Made by a program: the position numbers and the translations under genes. This document shows, in pieces, positions 1 through 10,705 of a stretch of DNA of 40,504 nucleotides; positions within the stretch are counted from its first letter, which is position 1; the number at the start of each line of letters is the position of its first letter. The notes below the pieces were generated by a model, which ran no database searches, had not been told where the DNA came from, and was given only the letters and a program-made list of their open reading frames with translations. Origin of the DNA: Chara braunii (taxonomy: Eukaryota > Streptophyta > Charophyceae > Charales > Characeae). The stretch is from positions 858,372 to 898,875 of the forward strand of contig BFEA01000433.1 of NCBI GenBank assembly GCA_003427395.1. Reading direction: 5' to 3'.

Positions 1-242
1 ATGAAAAAACGAAAAAACAAAAAAACGAAAAAACGAAAAAAGAACGAGAGACTTATGCTGCTATAGGCACATGGTTAGTCTTATTCCGGCTCGGCCTGAG
101 CACGCGTCATTCCCAAGGCCTAACCATTTCTATCCTGATTTTACGGAATTGGGGGGGCAGTCCCCTTAAAGAAGAATCCCGGTCCTATCCATGGAAGTCA
201 CACTTTATTGTGTACTTCCGAGAGTGACAAATCGGAGCGTGT

Positions 243-470
243 GAAAAAAAAGGGGGAAAAAAAGGGGGGGAAAAAAGAAGGGAGAGAGACAAGAGGAAAA
301 AAAAGAAAAAAGAAAAAAGAAAAAATAGGAAAGGAGAAAGAAAAGAAGGAAAAGAAAAAGGAAAAGGAAAAAGAAACAGAAAAAAAGAAGAAAAAGAGAG
401 GAAAGGAGGGACAACCCGGGGGAGGAGAGAAAAAAAGGGGGGCTAAAAAGAAGTCAGAAAGTGAAAAATT
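243..470 (+). repeat. Polypurine (A/G) tract
   Basis: About 230 bases of almost uninterrupted A and G on the plus strand, with only a handful of pyrimidines. The translated frame is a meaningless Lys/Glu/Gly string and the opposite strand gives a Phe/Leu string, so I do not call a gene. Such tracts can form triplex (H-) DNA and are slippage-prone. Confidence 0.85.
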
Positions 471-548
471 TCTTCCTTCTTATGGGGCCCGCCGTGCCAG
501 CTCCAGCTGTTCACCTATCCCGCCATCACTCAAATCGTCCTATATGCC

Positions 549-550
<2 letters not shown>

Positions 551-616
<66 letters not shown>
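551..616 (+). repeat. (TG)n microsatellite, about 33 units
   Basis: Perfect TG dinucleotide run ending in GCGCGCAC, followed at once by a G-rich block. The CVCVCV peptide it encodes is an artefact of the repeat. Confidence 0.95.
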
Positions 617-622
<6 letters not shown>

Positions 623-633
623 CATGGTGGGTG

Positions 634-727
634 GCGGGGGGGTGGGGCGACCCCTCCCCCACCAATCAATCAATCAATCAATCAATCATTCATTCATTCA
701 TTCATTCATTCATTCAATCAATCAATT

Positions 728-804
<77 letters not shown>

Positions 805-832
805 CGGGGGGGTGGCGCGACCCCGCCCCCAC

Positions 833-864
<32 letters not shown>

Positions 865-870
865 AAATCA
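634..870 (+). repeat. Compound (CAAT)n/(ATTC)n array with two GC-rich spacers
   Basis: Tetranucleotide runs of CAAT and ATTC at 662-804 and 833-870. Each run is preceded by nearly the same GC-rich spacer (about 634-661 and 805-832), of the form G-run, TGGCGCGACCCC, C-run, ACCAATCAA. The composite unit of spacer plus tetranucleotide array has therefore duplicated as a whole. The INQSINQS peptide is a repeat artefact. Confidence 0.9.
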
Positions 871-929
871 ACGGAAAAAAAAACGCGTTTTTTATTTATT
901 TATTTATTTTTCAATTATCTTCACTCACC

Positions 930-1153
930 GCCAACCCCCCCCCCAATTTTTTTTATTATTTTTTTTTTTTTTGTTTGAGGGGGTGGGGCTAGGGTTGCGC
1001 CGCCCCATGGCGCTTCCCAAATCCCAAACCCCCCTCCCCACTGGCCGCCATGCGAGCGCAAAGTTGCGAGGCCGCGAGGACACGTCCATGGGGTCGCGGA
1101 CCTGGCCGCGGCCGCGGACTTGGCCGTGCTTGGCCGTCGTCGAGGGAGATTAA
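930..1153. other. GC-rich low-complexity stretch after the microsatellites
   Basis: C-runs, a T-run (about 954-972) and a GC-rich block with repeated TTGGCCG and GCGGCCGCGG words (about 1095-1140). No credible gene is visible. The block may be a degraded TE terminus or a GC-rich minisatellite. Confidence 0.4.
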
Positions 1154-1187
1154 TAACTCTACCAAGCCTCACGCTCCTACAATCAGC

Positions 1188-1690
1188 AAGTTACATTGTC
1201 AGGGCAACACCCCAGCACCGGTCAGCGTCGTTCTGGCAACGAACAACCGCAGATCCATGAATGCACCAGCATCAAACAGCCTAAAGCGGGTTGCTAGAAG
1301 TCCCCAGAATACTAAACCATTTTCAAAAACACCCATAAACAACCGAAACCAATGGACTTACTTCTAAAGAATGGGACCAATATATCCAGAACCACGTTAC
1401 CCCTGTGATATTCAACAGACCACTAAACAACTGCCTCAACCCACCTATCCTAAATACTAAGCTCAATCAGGCCTCACACCCCCAACCGCTAGGTTACAGG
1501 GCGGGGCAACCCCCCCCAGCTCCGACCAGCGTCGTTCTAGTAATGGCTCACAATTAGCCACTCGATTGCCTTCCACCCTTGGCAGTTCCCCAGATCTCTC
1601 TACCAGGTCTCTAACCCTCACACGACTCAGGTTACAGGGTAGCACAACCAAACCCCATTTCCGGCAAGCATCGTTCAAGCATCGGCCAAC
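1188..1690 (+). repeat. Three diverged copies of a short interspersed motif
   Basis: The pattern GGTTACAGGG, GGCAACCCC, then CAGCRTCGTTC occurs at about 1188-1240 (more diverged), 1491-1545 and 1628-1680. The last two are 137 bp apart and the first is about 300 bp upstream. Copies are full of substitutions, so this is old repetitive DNA. I see no gene between them. Confidence 0.5.
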
Positions 1691-2277
1691 CGTTGACCCA
1701 TGGACATGATGGCGATAACCCGTCGTCGGGCCGTCCGCTGAACATAACCACTATCCGGCTTCCTTCGCGCATTTCCATCCAGAAACTTCTTCTCCCCTTG
1801 GAACCAAAACAGCCTCATCCGGTCCATGTACCAATGGAGGCCATTCCAAAAACAGCGCAAAAACACACCTAAACAGTATCAAAAGTACCACGAGGTGATC
1901 CAGTAACTAAGACCCGATAGACAAGTCACAAGACAATGTTAGAGAAATATGAAAAAACTGTCCAAGGTCGCATTTCCTGTAGCCCCCAGGTCGCATACCC
2001 CTACAAATCACAAACATACCACCCTGCCCGATAAATCACCCGTATTTGGGGTCAAGGAAAAACAGTATTCATCCCCAGGGTTCGCCACACCCATAAGAAA
2101 ATCGCTTCAAGAGTCGGAGAAAGAAGCTTTCTGAAAATCCTTTTAATCTCAATTCTTGTATCAGAGTGATTACTCGTGCAGGTGATTCGTGGTATTGCGA
2201 TCAATTATGTGGAGATAGTTGGCGACTACAACACCTTTTTTACTCTTACTACCTCATGAGTGGTATAACTGTCCATT
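1675..2277 (-). pseudogene. Decayed C-terminal region of an RT retroelement gene
   Basis: Continuing on the minus strand past the RT core there are further protein-like stretches, the clearest being 1675-1866 with FLRCFWNGLHWYMDR near its start and LDGNARRKP-VQRTARRR further on. A helical block after the RT palm with aromatic residues and a basic tail is common in retroelement polymerases. Stops and frameshifts break the region between 1870 and 2277. The link to the upstream RT is inferred from strand, order and lack of any intervening element; the family assignment is weak. Confidence 0.35.
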
Positions 2278-2278
2278 T

Positions 2279-3027
2279 TTAATTTACCAGTTTCTCGGAC
2301 AACCAGATAATGACCTTGTTCTTAGATAACTGTACCGACGGCAAAAACGGATAGAAGTTCTTGATTAGAATCTCATATCCCAAAAACTCCCATACACCCG
2401 AACCATCATGAGTACGTTTCAAGGTCAAGTTATCAGGATAACAAGCCTCGAAAGTGATGAAAATGCAATCGCGCGATACTCCCTGGACTGGGTTACTAGC
2501 CACTATCAATCCCACTGTTTCCACATCATCAATAAGACGAGGGTTAGTCCTCTTCCGGATGGGTATCCCAATCTCCTGTTTCAACAATACCGAAAGTGCT
2601 ATCGTATAGTGTGTGAAAGTTTAAAACGCAAAAAACAATGAATGTCTTCTAAGTCTAATTTGCGCCTGTGGTCGCCGCTCGTGGTTGCTCCAAATGATGC
2701 GCCTCGACCACAAGTATTAACTTGAGCAAACATCCTTGCTCTATAGGCATGGTATTCCAGCAGCCAATCGATCGAATCCAAAATCTCCTGATGCGAGAAC
2801 AAAGAAAACATATCCTTGATGCCGTAGAAGCGAGAGCCAACGCAGTCAAATCCCAATTTACACATTTGCTTATTACATCCCTCCAGTGTGTCTGCCAACA
2901 GAGAGACGACCTTCAAATTGAACTGCTAATCACCAAGAATTTTGTCAAGCAAGTGATTCAATGCTTTCGCAACCGCCTTGCTGGTACGCACCGTCGGTTC
3001 AGGGTAAGAAGCGCAAATCGGTCGAAA
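2279..3027 (-). pseudogene. Reverse transcriptase pseudogene, palm to primer-grip part
   Basis: Read on the minus strand, 3027-2599 is one frame beginning exactly at the MITE junction with FRPICASYPEP. It passes one in-frame stop, then FNLKVV, and reaches YGIKDMFSLFSHQEILDSIDW, which has the layout of RT motif A. After a frameshift near 2590, frame 2587-2279 carries QEIGIPIRK (like motif B), LIDDV (motif C, in place of YADD), then CYPDNLTLKRT and WEFLGYEI (primer-grip-like), and ends in a stop. The gap between the B and C motifs is only a few residues, so tens of residues have been lost. The motif order and identity (RPI, KDMF, IGIP, IDD, FLGYEI) are seen directly. The RPI/IGIP/IDD/FLGYE arrangement is more like Penelope-like or other atypical RTs than the LINE RT elsewhere in the window; that placement is inference. 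The gene cannot be functional as it stands. Confidence 0.6.
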
Positions 3028-3624
3028 CTATGGCTGCGCCGGACCCGGACAGCTCGTGTCCAAGCACCGGACGCGTGGTCCGGTCAGGTCCGGACGTTTG
3101 GACTTTCAGAAATATCCAGACTTCTGGACATACATGGTTCCGGGCGGTCCGGACCGGTAAGCAGGCCCGGAAATGTCCAAACCATTAAAAAAAATAAAAA
3201 ATAAAAAAATATGAAAAACAATTGTGTTATGCAGAATAACAATGCAAATCATTTTTGCCTCAAACCCATGTCAGGATTCCTTACCAAACTTGATTTAAAA
3301 GTCAAAAACTTTAAAAACTTAGAAAAAGATTTTAAAAATAATTTAAATAAACGAATTATTAATAATTCATTACTTGGGTATCGTACAAGTAATAAATTAT
3401 TATAGAGACAGAACATGTACGGACCCCCCAAGAAAACAAAAATCGGTCTGAAAAACCCCCAAAACATTTTTTGGGGCCCGACTCCTTAGTGAGGAAGGGT
3501 CTTGGACTTTTTTTTTTTTTTTTTTTTTTGCAGATCCAGACTTTCCAAACCGAACGTTTGGAGTCCGGACTGAATCCAAACCGTCTGGACGGGGGTCCGG
3601 ACGTCTGGATCGTAGTCATAGTCA
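3027..3624. mobile_element. MITE-like element, GTCCGGAC-rich ends, inserted in the RT pseudogene
   Basis: The ends look like short inverted repeats: ACTATGGCTGCG on the left, and ACTATGACTACG when the right end is read in reverse. Inside each end lies a GC-rich zone with many GTCCGGAC and GTCCAGAC words in both orientations, as expected for transposase-binding subterminal repeats. The middle (3184-3420) is AT-rich and resembles the interior of the element at 29814-30565 (ATTAAAAAA, ATATGAAAAA, GTTATG, GATTCCTTAC). It contains a T-run at about 3510-3529. The host frame reads DRF on one side and FRPI on the other, so the insertion point is exact and a short AAA (TTT) duplication is likely. No transposase is encoded, so it is non-autonomous. 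Confidence 0.6.
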
Positions 3625-4620
3625 AAACCGATCAAGGTCCTTATACTTAGGCATCACATACATTTGTCCAATCGTACCCTTCTTATCCCACCGGGCAAAC
3701 CCGGACAACCTTTCCTTCTCAAGATCACACTGCATGCCCTTCAATATATCTTCGATACCAGCAGTTCACCAAGCATACCCATGAGTCTAAAGAAACAAAG
3801 ACATCATATCATCGAAATCCAATCTTGGATACATCACAAGTGTTTCACTTGGATTACGATCTAAGGGGAGTGGGCACCAATTCCTCGAATTTCGCAATTC
3901 AATTAAGCACAACGCGCTTGTCCAAGAAATCCTGACAATTGGATGGTACAGACTGCATGCAATGGTGAACCTTGTTCGAAAAACAAGCAACAACTTGCCC
4001 TTTACCATTGCTTCACTGCGAACAGGCACTTGAGATGTCTGATCACATGGTAGCCAAGTGATCGACGAGGTTTGTTTTAGGGATATTAATTGTGTTACAC
4101 ATTAGAACGGGGAACCCTTCTAACTCGCTCAAATGAAAGTGCACGAGACCTCGTACATGTGGGTATGACAATCCTACATAAGCGCAATGATATACAACAG
4201 AGCGAGCAAAACGCCTCTGATTGTCCATACAATGAGCAACACTCGAATTTTTTGTCTAAGTGATGTGAATCTTGCATCGTGCTCTTTATTTAATGCACCG
4301 TGGAAGAACCAACTCACCTAGTTTATTGTTAGCCCCGATCGTCGAATAACAGGAGAAAAACGTTTGAAAATACCGAAGGCAATCCATCTCTACCCAGTGT
4401 GTGGTGATATGTCAATGAGTGTATGACTATCATCATTTCTTGCATCCTTATATCTACTTCGAACATTGTTGCTCGTTGAAAGGTCATTTTCTTGTCCCCT
4501 TTAGACCACACCGAATTGTCAAATTCAGCAAGCAACTTCGCTTCTGGTTGTTGGCCCGCAATTGCAATCGCAAAGGTGGCCCAATCGAGCGTGTTTCTCG
4601 TACGTTATAACATAGGGGTT
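3625..4620 (-). pseudogene. N-terminal part of the RT retroelement gene, broken
   Basis: On the minus strand upstream of the MITE the frame 4029-3625 reads MVKGKLLLVFRTRF, NWCPLPLDRNP, GIEDILKGMQ, FARWDKKGTIGQMYV and MPKYKDLDRF, then resumes across the MITE as RPICASYP. KDLxxFRPI is the usual approach to RT motif 1. Earlier fragments at 4228-4043 and 4535-4329 (GRDGLPSVFSNVF) continue the same strand and order but are separated by stops and frame changes. At about 4560-4620 the minus strand reads AIAIAGQQPEAKLLAEF, and a similar peptide start is seen at the matching place in copy 2 (13741-13800). This suggests that the long non-coding elements lie 5' of this RT gene in one retroelement. That is inference from adjacency plus the shared edge. 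Confidence 0.5.
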
Positions 4621-5934
4621 ATGCAAGGTCGAACGCCTTAATTGGACCCGTATTCAAGCTAATGCTCTGAGGCTGATTTCCCAAGCGTGGCTCAACGTCG
4701 GTTGACGAGGACGGTTCATCTAACCACACGATACACCGCACTAAAATAAAACGAAGTTTCACACATAAATCATACCTATTTGTATCTGAGTCATAACCTT
4801 TTAATGACGATTTACCCGAATGATACTCGCGTGACTCTGCATAAATATCGCGGCGATGCAGGTTTTTTTATATCGACTAGGCATGCATGAATACGCAAGC
4901 AGTCGTAGTGATGACATACTATGCGGTACACATAATCATGTGACTCTCAATGTTTTTGAGGTTCGTTTTCAACACTCAAGTGTCGGTTGACACATGTCTT
5001 GAGATGTTAATTTATCTACGTTAGACAATTGCGAAGACGATTACGAGTTCTACCCTCTTTTGCACCCTGCGAAGATGAGTGGTAGGTGAACTTCGGTTCT
5101 TTGCGACAGTCAAACGCCTCTGACCCTGGAAATAGAGCTCCATCATCCGTGATGTAGAAACAGGTCAAGGGGTTTGACTTTGATAGCCGCCACAAACATT
5201 ATTGTTCAACTATAAAAATTATAAGAAACAAAAGGTTAAAAAAATCCTCCTTTTCTCTTAATACAGATTTGTTAGATCATTACGCACATTCATGATAGAC
5301 TACTTGAATACATAAAATCTAAATACAGCGGGGTATACGACAAAGGCGATCACTTCTCACAATTACAGTGTGACTTCCTTCAAAATATACATATGATCGC
5401 AGACAACGTCAAATCTGGACTTCAACTCACAAAAACATATTTGCAATCACATCAAGGATTCAACATCGGCAAACCACCCACTGCACGGGGTCAACTTCAA
5501 ATACTTCATGCACTCATACCCTTTGCCTTATCAAAACGCAAACCCCAACTTTTGTCCAACCTTTTAAAATAAAACACTTAGTCATTTTTAAATGATCATT
5601 TAGTAAAAGTCTGGGTAAAAACTCAAAGAAACAATTCAACCCACAGGCTAAGGCCGTAGGTTGAGTAGCGAGAATGGATTAGAGTTGAGCCGAAAACCGA
5701 CCTATTATAAAAAAAGAACAGAAGACGATCATCGTATGATCAGACTGAAAAAAGTCAAATCTTGAATCAGAATGATAATTTTTTTTTTTTAACACAACGC
5801 ATGTCAATTCTGAAAACTAAACTTTTTAAGTGTATGGAGTTTAAACCTCCATATCACATCTCACTCAAATTTTTCTAAGACTAATTAAAATTTAAATATA
5901 CCTTCAAATGAGTGCTAAACAAATAAGAAAACTT

Positions 5935-6350
5935 TCAGTAGCATCTTATTTAGATAGCGTGGATCGCCAAAACTTTTTCTATCAACATATAATTTAACTC
6001 CTCAAATAAAGAAACTTTCGGGAGCATCTTATTTAGATAGTGTGGATTGCTAAAACTTTTCATATCAATATGTAATTTAACTCCTAAGAACTAACAAAAT
6101 TTTTTTTTTGTTTAACTTTCTAATTTAGTAAAAATTTGGGCGGCAACCCCCTTAGAAAAGTAGGCTTCTCCAATTTCTACTAAGTCAGATATAAAACTCG
6201 AACAAAATTTGAATTTTGTAAGGACAAAATTTGAATAACTCCTTTGATTTGCAAAAATTTTGGCAGCACTTCCCCTAAAAAAAATGCCTTCCTAGAATTT
6301 ATACAAAGTCAAGTATAAGAAATAAACTTAACTCTAAAAATTCAGAAATT
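5935..6350. repeat. Diverged tandem array in copy 1 (units of about 83-123 bp)
   Basis: Four eroded units anchored at about 5936, 6019, 6138 and 6261. The last two share AAAAATTTGGGCGGCA-like text followed by a short self-complementary stretch and CAAGTCAGATATA-like text. They correspond to the better preserved 124-bp array at 15291-16090. Confidence 0.55.
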
Positions 6351-6565
6351 GAACTTTCTCCTATAGCTTCAGCACATGGTGATCATCTAAAGCTACCTAT
6401 CAAAGTTGATACCCAGACTAGGTAGGATTTTCACTCTATCACATGCAAGTCTATACCACAATGGGTAATTACTCTCACAAAAAATTCCAAGTTGTTTTCA
6501 CATAAGATAATTCATTGATCCTTCAGATGATTATTCCTTTACGCATCTTACATACTGCATGGTGC

Positions 6566-7310
6566 TAAACTGGTCAACTTACAAACAATGCCTAGTATGC
6601 CTTAGATTATACCGAAACAGGTTGCAGAAATATTTCTCTCTTCTTTGGGCATGTGACTTTACTATTCAGCTTAGAAACAATGCCTAGCTGTCTTAAACAA
6701 TTTAAATATCCAAAGTTTAATAACTCTTTGACTTATCTTCAAAATATGGGTAGGGGACTGAGTCATTCAGCTTCGGAACTATGCTCAGCTTGCCCGATTT
6801 ATTTTCAATTATACTATTGACTTTATCTCTCTTCTTAGTGATATGGCTTGAGTTGAACCATTCAACTTAAAAACAATGTTCAACTGCATGATCACATACA
6901 AACATAGATAAAGTATTTTCAATTATACTCTTTTGTACTTAGTGTGCGGCTTTGGGCTAAACCATTCAGCTAAGAAACAATGCTTAGCCCTTCATAAAAA
7001 ATCCTCCCTCAAAATAAAACAAGAGATTGAACTATTCAGCTTATAAACAATGTCCAGTCTATCCTAAATCATACAAAAGCATGAAGTTGAACCATTAAAC
7101 CCAACTTAAGTCAGAAACCCATGAAGAAATAGATAGACCAAACCATGCAGCTTAGAAAGAATGTTTAACCTAAAGAATCAAACAGGCAAACCCTCAAAAA
7201 TAAATACAGCAACCATGAAATTCAACTTTGAAACAATGTCAGTCTTTCATAAAACAAGCAAAAACATAGTATTGGGTCATTCAACTTAGAAACAATGTTC
7301 AACTTTTGAT
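6566..7310. repeat. Array of small hairpins, copy 1 (decayed)
   Basis: About ten occurrences of the loop text ATTCAGCTTAGAAACAATG or close variants. Outer stems are intact in three: 6758-6788 (CTGAG/CTCAG), 6851-6885 (AGTTGAA/TTCAACT) and 6954-6990 (GGGCTAA/TTAGCCC). In others (about 6571, 6661, 7026, 7085, 7140, 7210, 7270) the stem is partly or wholly lost. The same arrangement is much cleaner at 16371-17058. Confidence 0.7.
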
Positions 7311-7594
7311 TTATCGGATCAAACGAATGCAATACCACCTTCCTCCCACCTTCCTCTGATTCATCTCTTAATATGAAGTCAGTAAAAAAAAAGAACATTG
7401 AAATTTACGTATGCATTCCTTTCACTTAATCTGATTAAGGTATGAAAAAAAACAAAAATCATAAAGGAATACATGTATATCTCTCAGATAAACTAGAGAG
7501 ATGTAATGGTAGGGGTATAATAGGTTTACACAGAGCAAACACTGCCAAACAGAAGTTATACCAGACAATTCTCTACCTCAAAAACCTCACTTAG

Positions 7595-7830
7595 ATTTCG
7601 GCAGAGATCTTGCAATCGGTGCGATGAACCTCCCACAAAGGCCTTCAAGTTGACACGGATTACGGGTTGCAATCCCACATGCCGCCTTCAAGTTCCTCTT
7701 TGAACCAATAGATTAGACTGAGAGTAAGAAGGGCAAAGAAAAAAATCGTTTAGTCGCTCGGATTGAAGAAGGATGCACTCAGACTCGCGTGAGAGGGCCT
7801 TGAAACCTTTACGTGCCTGAGGCCCCCGCA
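7595..7830. other. Conserved block shared by the two long element copies
   Basis: CGGCAGAG..TGCAATCGGTG, then ACGGGTTGCAATCCC, GCCGCCTTC, and downstream CCTGAGG..CCCCGCAATGGTGG are found here and at 17348-17570. It is one of the better conserved blocks outside the arrays. Its role is unknown. Minus-strand frames across 7750-8306 are open but are not preserved in copy 2, so I do not call a gene. Confidence 0.45.
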
Positions 7831-8499
7831 ATGGTGGTCAAATGTGCAGCAGAGTAGCCAAATTACGGCTCGAACGCAGCGTATCAGGACTCTGACGAGC
7901 CTCCAAGTCGCTATGGTGCCCCCCCCCTTTTTTGTAGACGTTTGATCACTCCGACTAGTGACAATGCCTCCTCCTCTGACCAAATAACCATTACACAACC
8001 TAGAATTAATGCATTTGAATAGAGCACACTCCTGTGCTCTATTCGGGGTGCCAGTAAAACCACAACAAGCTCGACTAAAGCTACGTGTACAACAAGCGTG
8101 TGCGTCAGGGAAGCACGAAATAAAGCTTTGTGGTTGCAGCATGCACTACAAAGTACGACGTTGACTGTCGTAAAACAACTTTGTACAATTAACCGCAAAA
8201 GCTTAGCGACCGCCGACAATAAATGTGCGGTGGCAGATACACGTCCGTAGCAACAGGGTACAATGATCACCACTAGCGCATACCCCACAGACTCAATAGC
8301 CAACAATATCCAGCAGACTCAGGGAGTCTCTTAGCAGCAGTGTTTTACGAAAGTCGCAGTTGTCCCATTGTTGTTGGCGACAACAACCAAGGCATATGCA
8401 GGTGTCGCCGCTGTGGACTACTGCCCAAACTAGGTAAGTGTGGAGCTTGATGCTGCACTTCCAACTTTTGATCTCCCTCACTGTCTTGTGTCAACCGGT

Positions 8500-9290
8500 C
8501 ACTCGCTTCTGCGTGAGCGTGCGTCCCTCAAGGAAGTAATCCTCAGTGATGCGTCTAACTATGGTCGTGCGAACAACATCTGAGTTTTAATGATAATTAT
8601 GGGCATCAACATCAGGATCATACCATCGAACAGCAACCAGATCCCGACGTCATTACGATTATCTTGAGCGGTTCTGATCACTACGCAAGTTAGCACCACC
8701 GCACCGCTTTGCTCCATTATTCACCAAACATGCGAAAAGAGAATGAGTCTTCTGCTCAGAACATGCAAAAATACATGCCTGCCTCAACACTCTTCTCGTG
8801 CGCATCATCAACCCTTTGTAGCGCAAGAAACATTCAATATCTTCAGAATCCGACTTCACTATCGGATTCGCTCTGGCCAGAACTATTGGATGCGAGTCTT
8901 TAACTGCGCGTTTTTGTTGAGTAACGGGCGGGAAACCCTTTTTTTCCCCTCGCCTCTTTCATGTTCATCGTCTCCGTCATCTGACTGGACTTCATTCCTC
9001 TTTCTACTTCCCTTTGTGGTCGTCACTCTCGTCTCCTCAATGTTAACGCAACGTCTGGTCTGATAGCGAATGATCCGAGAGTAAAAATTGAAGCTACACC
9101 AGGCATCGTTGTCGACCACATATCCTTTAGTATTCAACCTCCTGAAGCTGCGATTGCGAGCCAGTACTACGAACCAGCCCCCGTCGCTGACCAGATTCAC
9201 ACGAAAGCAGCACTTCGACATCCTCTATAAGGCTGATTGGGCCGCACACTCCCCCTTTCGTCCTTCCACTTGACTTCCTCCTTTACTACT
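8500..9290. other. Unassigned tail of copy 1
   Basis: Mixed-composition sequence with short overlapping frames on both strands. A minus-strand peptide at 8840-8800 (SDSEDIECFLRYKG) resembles LDLEDIHCFLRFK in the RT pseudogene near 2625, but the match is short and may be chance. No gene is called. Confidence 0.3.
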
Positions 9291-9324
9291 CCCTCCTCAG
9301 TTCCCCACGTAGCACCCTATAAGA

Positions 9325-9385
9325 GGGAACTCAGACTTAAATTTGTATTCCAGTAGCTCAAGGGTATACCAACTGTGTTATGTCA
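9325..9385 (-). mobile_element. tRNA-like SINE head, copy a
   Basis: On the minus strand, AGTTGGTATACCC (box A like) is followed after about 25 nt by a GAGTTCCC box-B-like element. It matches the copies at 9657-9716 and 20337-20392 in layout, including CTGGAATAC (TGTTGAAATAC in the other copy) between the boxes. This copy is the most diverged. Confidence 0.4.
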
Positions 9386-9656
9386 GTCAATTTCATCACC
9401 AGTCCCGTAACTAGTGCCAGCCTATTACAGGGGTTGCCCCTCAAGACTACAATTCAGGGAGCAATGAAGCCCCTAAATTATTAGCCACGTACATGCAACC
9501 TATATGACCAAGGCTTCCTCTACAACTTGGGTACCACTTCAAGTTTTTAGTCGATGTCTCGAAGAACTATGCTCACGCGCGCACCTAAAAATACCAGCAT
9601 CGGGCTGCCCAGTTCAAAGAAATTCATAATGTCAGTACTCCTTTCATATGCTTTCA

Positions 9657-9716
9657 GTGGGGTTCATACCGATGTTTGCATTTCAATAGCTCGCGCGTAT
9701 ACCAACTGAGCTGGGC
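9657..9716 (-). mobile_element. tRNA-like SINE head, copy b
   Basis: Minus strand reads CCCAGCTCAGTTGGTATACG, a near-consensus RNA polymerase III box A with D-loop, then CGAGCTATTGAAATGC, then GGTATGAACCCC in the place of box B. No proper acceptor stem is visible, so this is a tRNA-derived SINE head or tRNA relic rather than a tRNA gene. The flanking text repeats about 340 bp upstream (around copy a), so the pair may be a tandem duplication. Confidence 0.5.
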
Positions 9717-9719
9717 CAA

Positions 9720-10640
9720 CAGCCTCAGTGTTGGTCCCGAAATCAGCATCGGCACCAGCCCCAACAACATGGTCACTCCCAGTTCTCACGGCAGAACATG
9801 GTAGGCAGAAGGTGCACAACAGGCGCCCCAGTCACTCGATTCTCCACCGCCTCGTGGCCTAAACACCCACGACTCACAAAACGTTGACCTCCTCGGTCCG
9901 TGTTTTCATGTCAGCATGATAGAGGAATTTCGCCAGCATTCCGAACACGTAGGAACCATGATGGGCCCACCAAAATAGACACATGCTCAAGGTCCTAGAT
10001 TGTCGTCATAGCCATCCCTCGGGGCTTCAAATGCTCTCGGCTATGGACGTTGGCCGCAACATCCCATGCTGGCGGCACCCCATGTCCAACAAGGAGGGCG
10101 ACACCCTTAGGATATCATTATAAGCCGGCTGGTCTTAGGTTGTTCGGAATTATTTTTATTATGGTGACCGATTGCATCTAGATTTGTACGGCGAGGGCTT
10201 GGTCAGGCTCACGGCCGCCGTCCGCACCACTCGTCACGCCCAAAACCACGCCGTCATATGGACAATCAAAATGCCTTACCTCGCCTCGTGCTTCACGACT
10301 CAGATGCAATTGAAAAAAATAGTCACCTCTAATAAATCCGCGGCACGGGCGGTCGGATCTGACACCGGTCATAGTAATGTCGTCTCCGTGTGTGCGCACG
10401 TCCGTTAAAGATACCAGAATTATAAAAAAAAATCACTTATTGGTCTTTTTGGAGATCCAAGACCAGCATGAGGTAGTCGTCACGCTTGGCTACATATGTG
10501 GGCAATGGGTCTACAAAATCCACAATTTTGAATTGTTGCCTGAAATCATGTATAAGCACAGTTTGCACTTCTATTGGGATATGGCGCAATTCAACCAAAT
10601 AGAAATCCCCCCGCATGTGTTGTTTCCTTCGTTCTTCCGG
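9720..10640. other. Unassigned stretch
   Basis: No credible gene. Short frames on both strands (for example 10172-10408) lack family features. The composition is mixed and no clear repeat is seen apart from the poly(T) that follows. Confidence 0.4.
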
Positions 10641-10645
10641 TCCTA

Positions 10646-10671
10646 TTTTTTTTTTTTTTTTTTTTTTTTTA

Positions 10672-10705
<34 letters not shown>

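Larger units (their letters stand above)
4555..8500 (-). mobile_element. Long non-coding retroelement segment, copy 1
   Basis: Collinear by eye with 13741-18250. Matching blocks in order are 4559 with 13750 (GCAATCGCARAGGTGG), 4870 with 14107, 4965 with 14203 (ACACTCAAGTGTC), 5395 with 14645, 5585 with 14845, the tandem array 5935-6350 with 15290-16090, the hairpin array 6570-7310 with 16371-17058, 7340 with 17093 (ACCTTCCTCCCACCTTCC), 7595 with 17348 (ACGGGTTGCAATCCC), and 7805 with 17553. There is no conserved open reading frame between the two copies, so they look like a long non-coding leader or a LARD-like element. The strand is assigned from the adjoining RT pseudogene. Copy 1 is richer in A and T and its hairpins are more decayed, so it is probably older. 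Confidence 0.6.

Noticed and set aside
1-60. Telomere-like A/C repeat at the window start
   Set aside because: It is an irregular GAAAAAAC-type run and does not match known telomeric repeats.
208-1153. Long open frames (CVCV, INQS, Lys/Glu strings)
   Set aside because: They come entirely from microsatellites and a polypurine tract; composition, not coding.
7750-8306. Two 130-codon minus-strand frames in copy 1
   Set aside because: They overlap in different frames, are Cys/Val/Leu-rich without a domain and are not preserved in copy 2.
9657-9716. Functional tRNA gene
   Set aside because: Boxes A and B are recognisable but there is no acceptor stem or clean anticodon arm.
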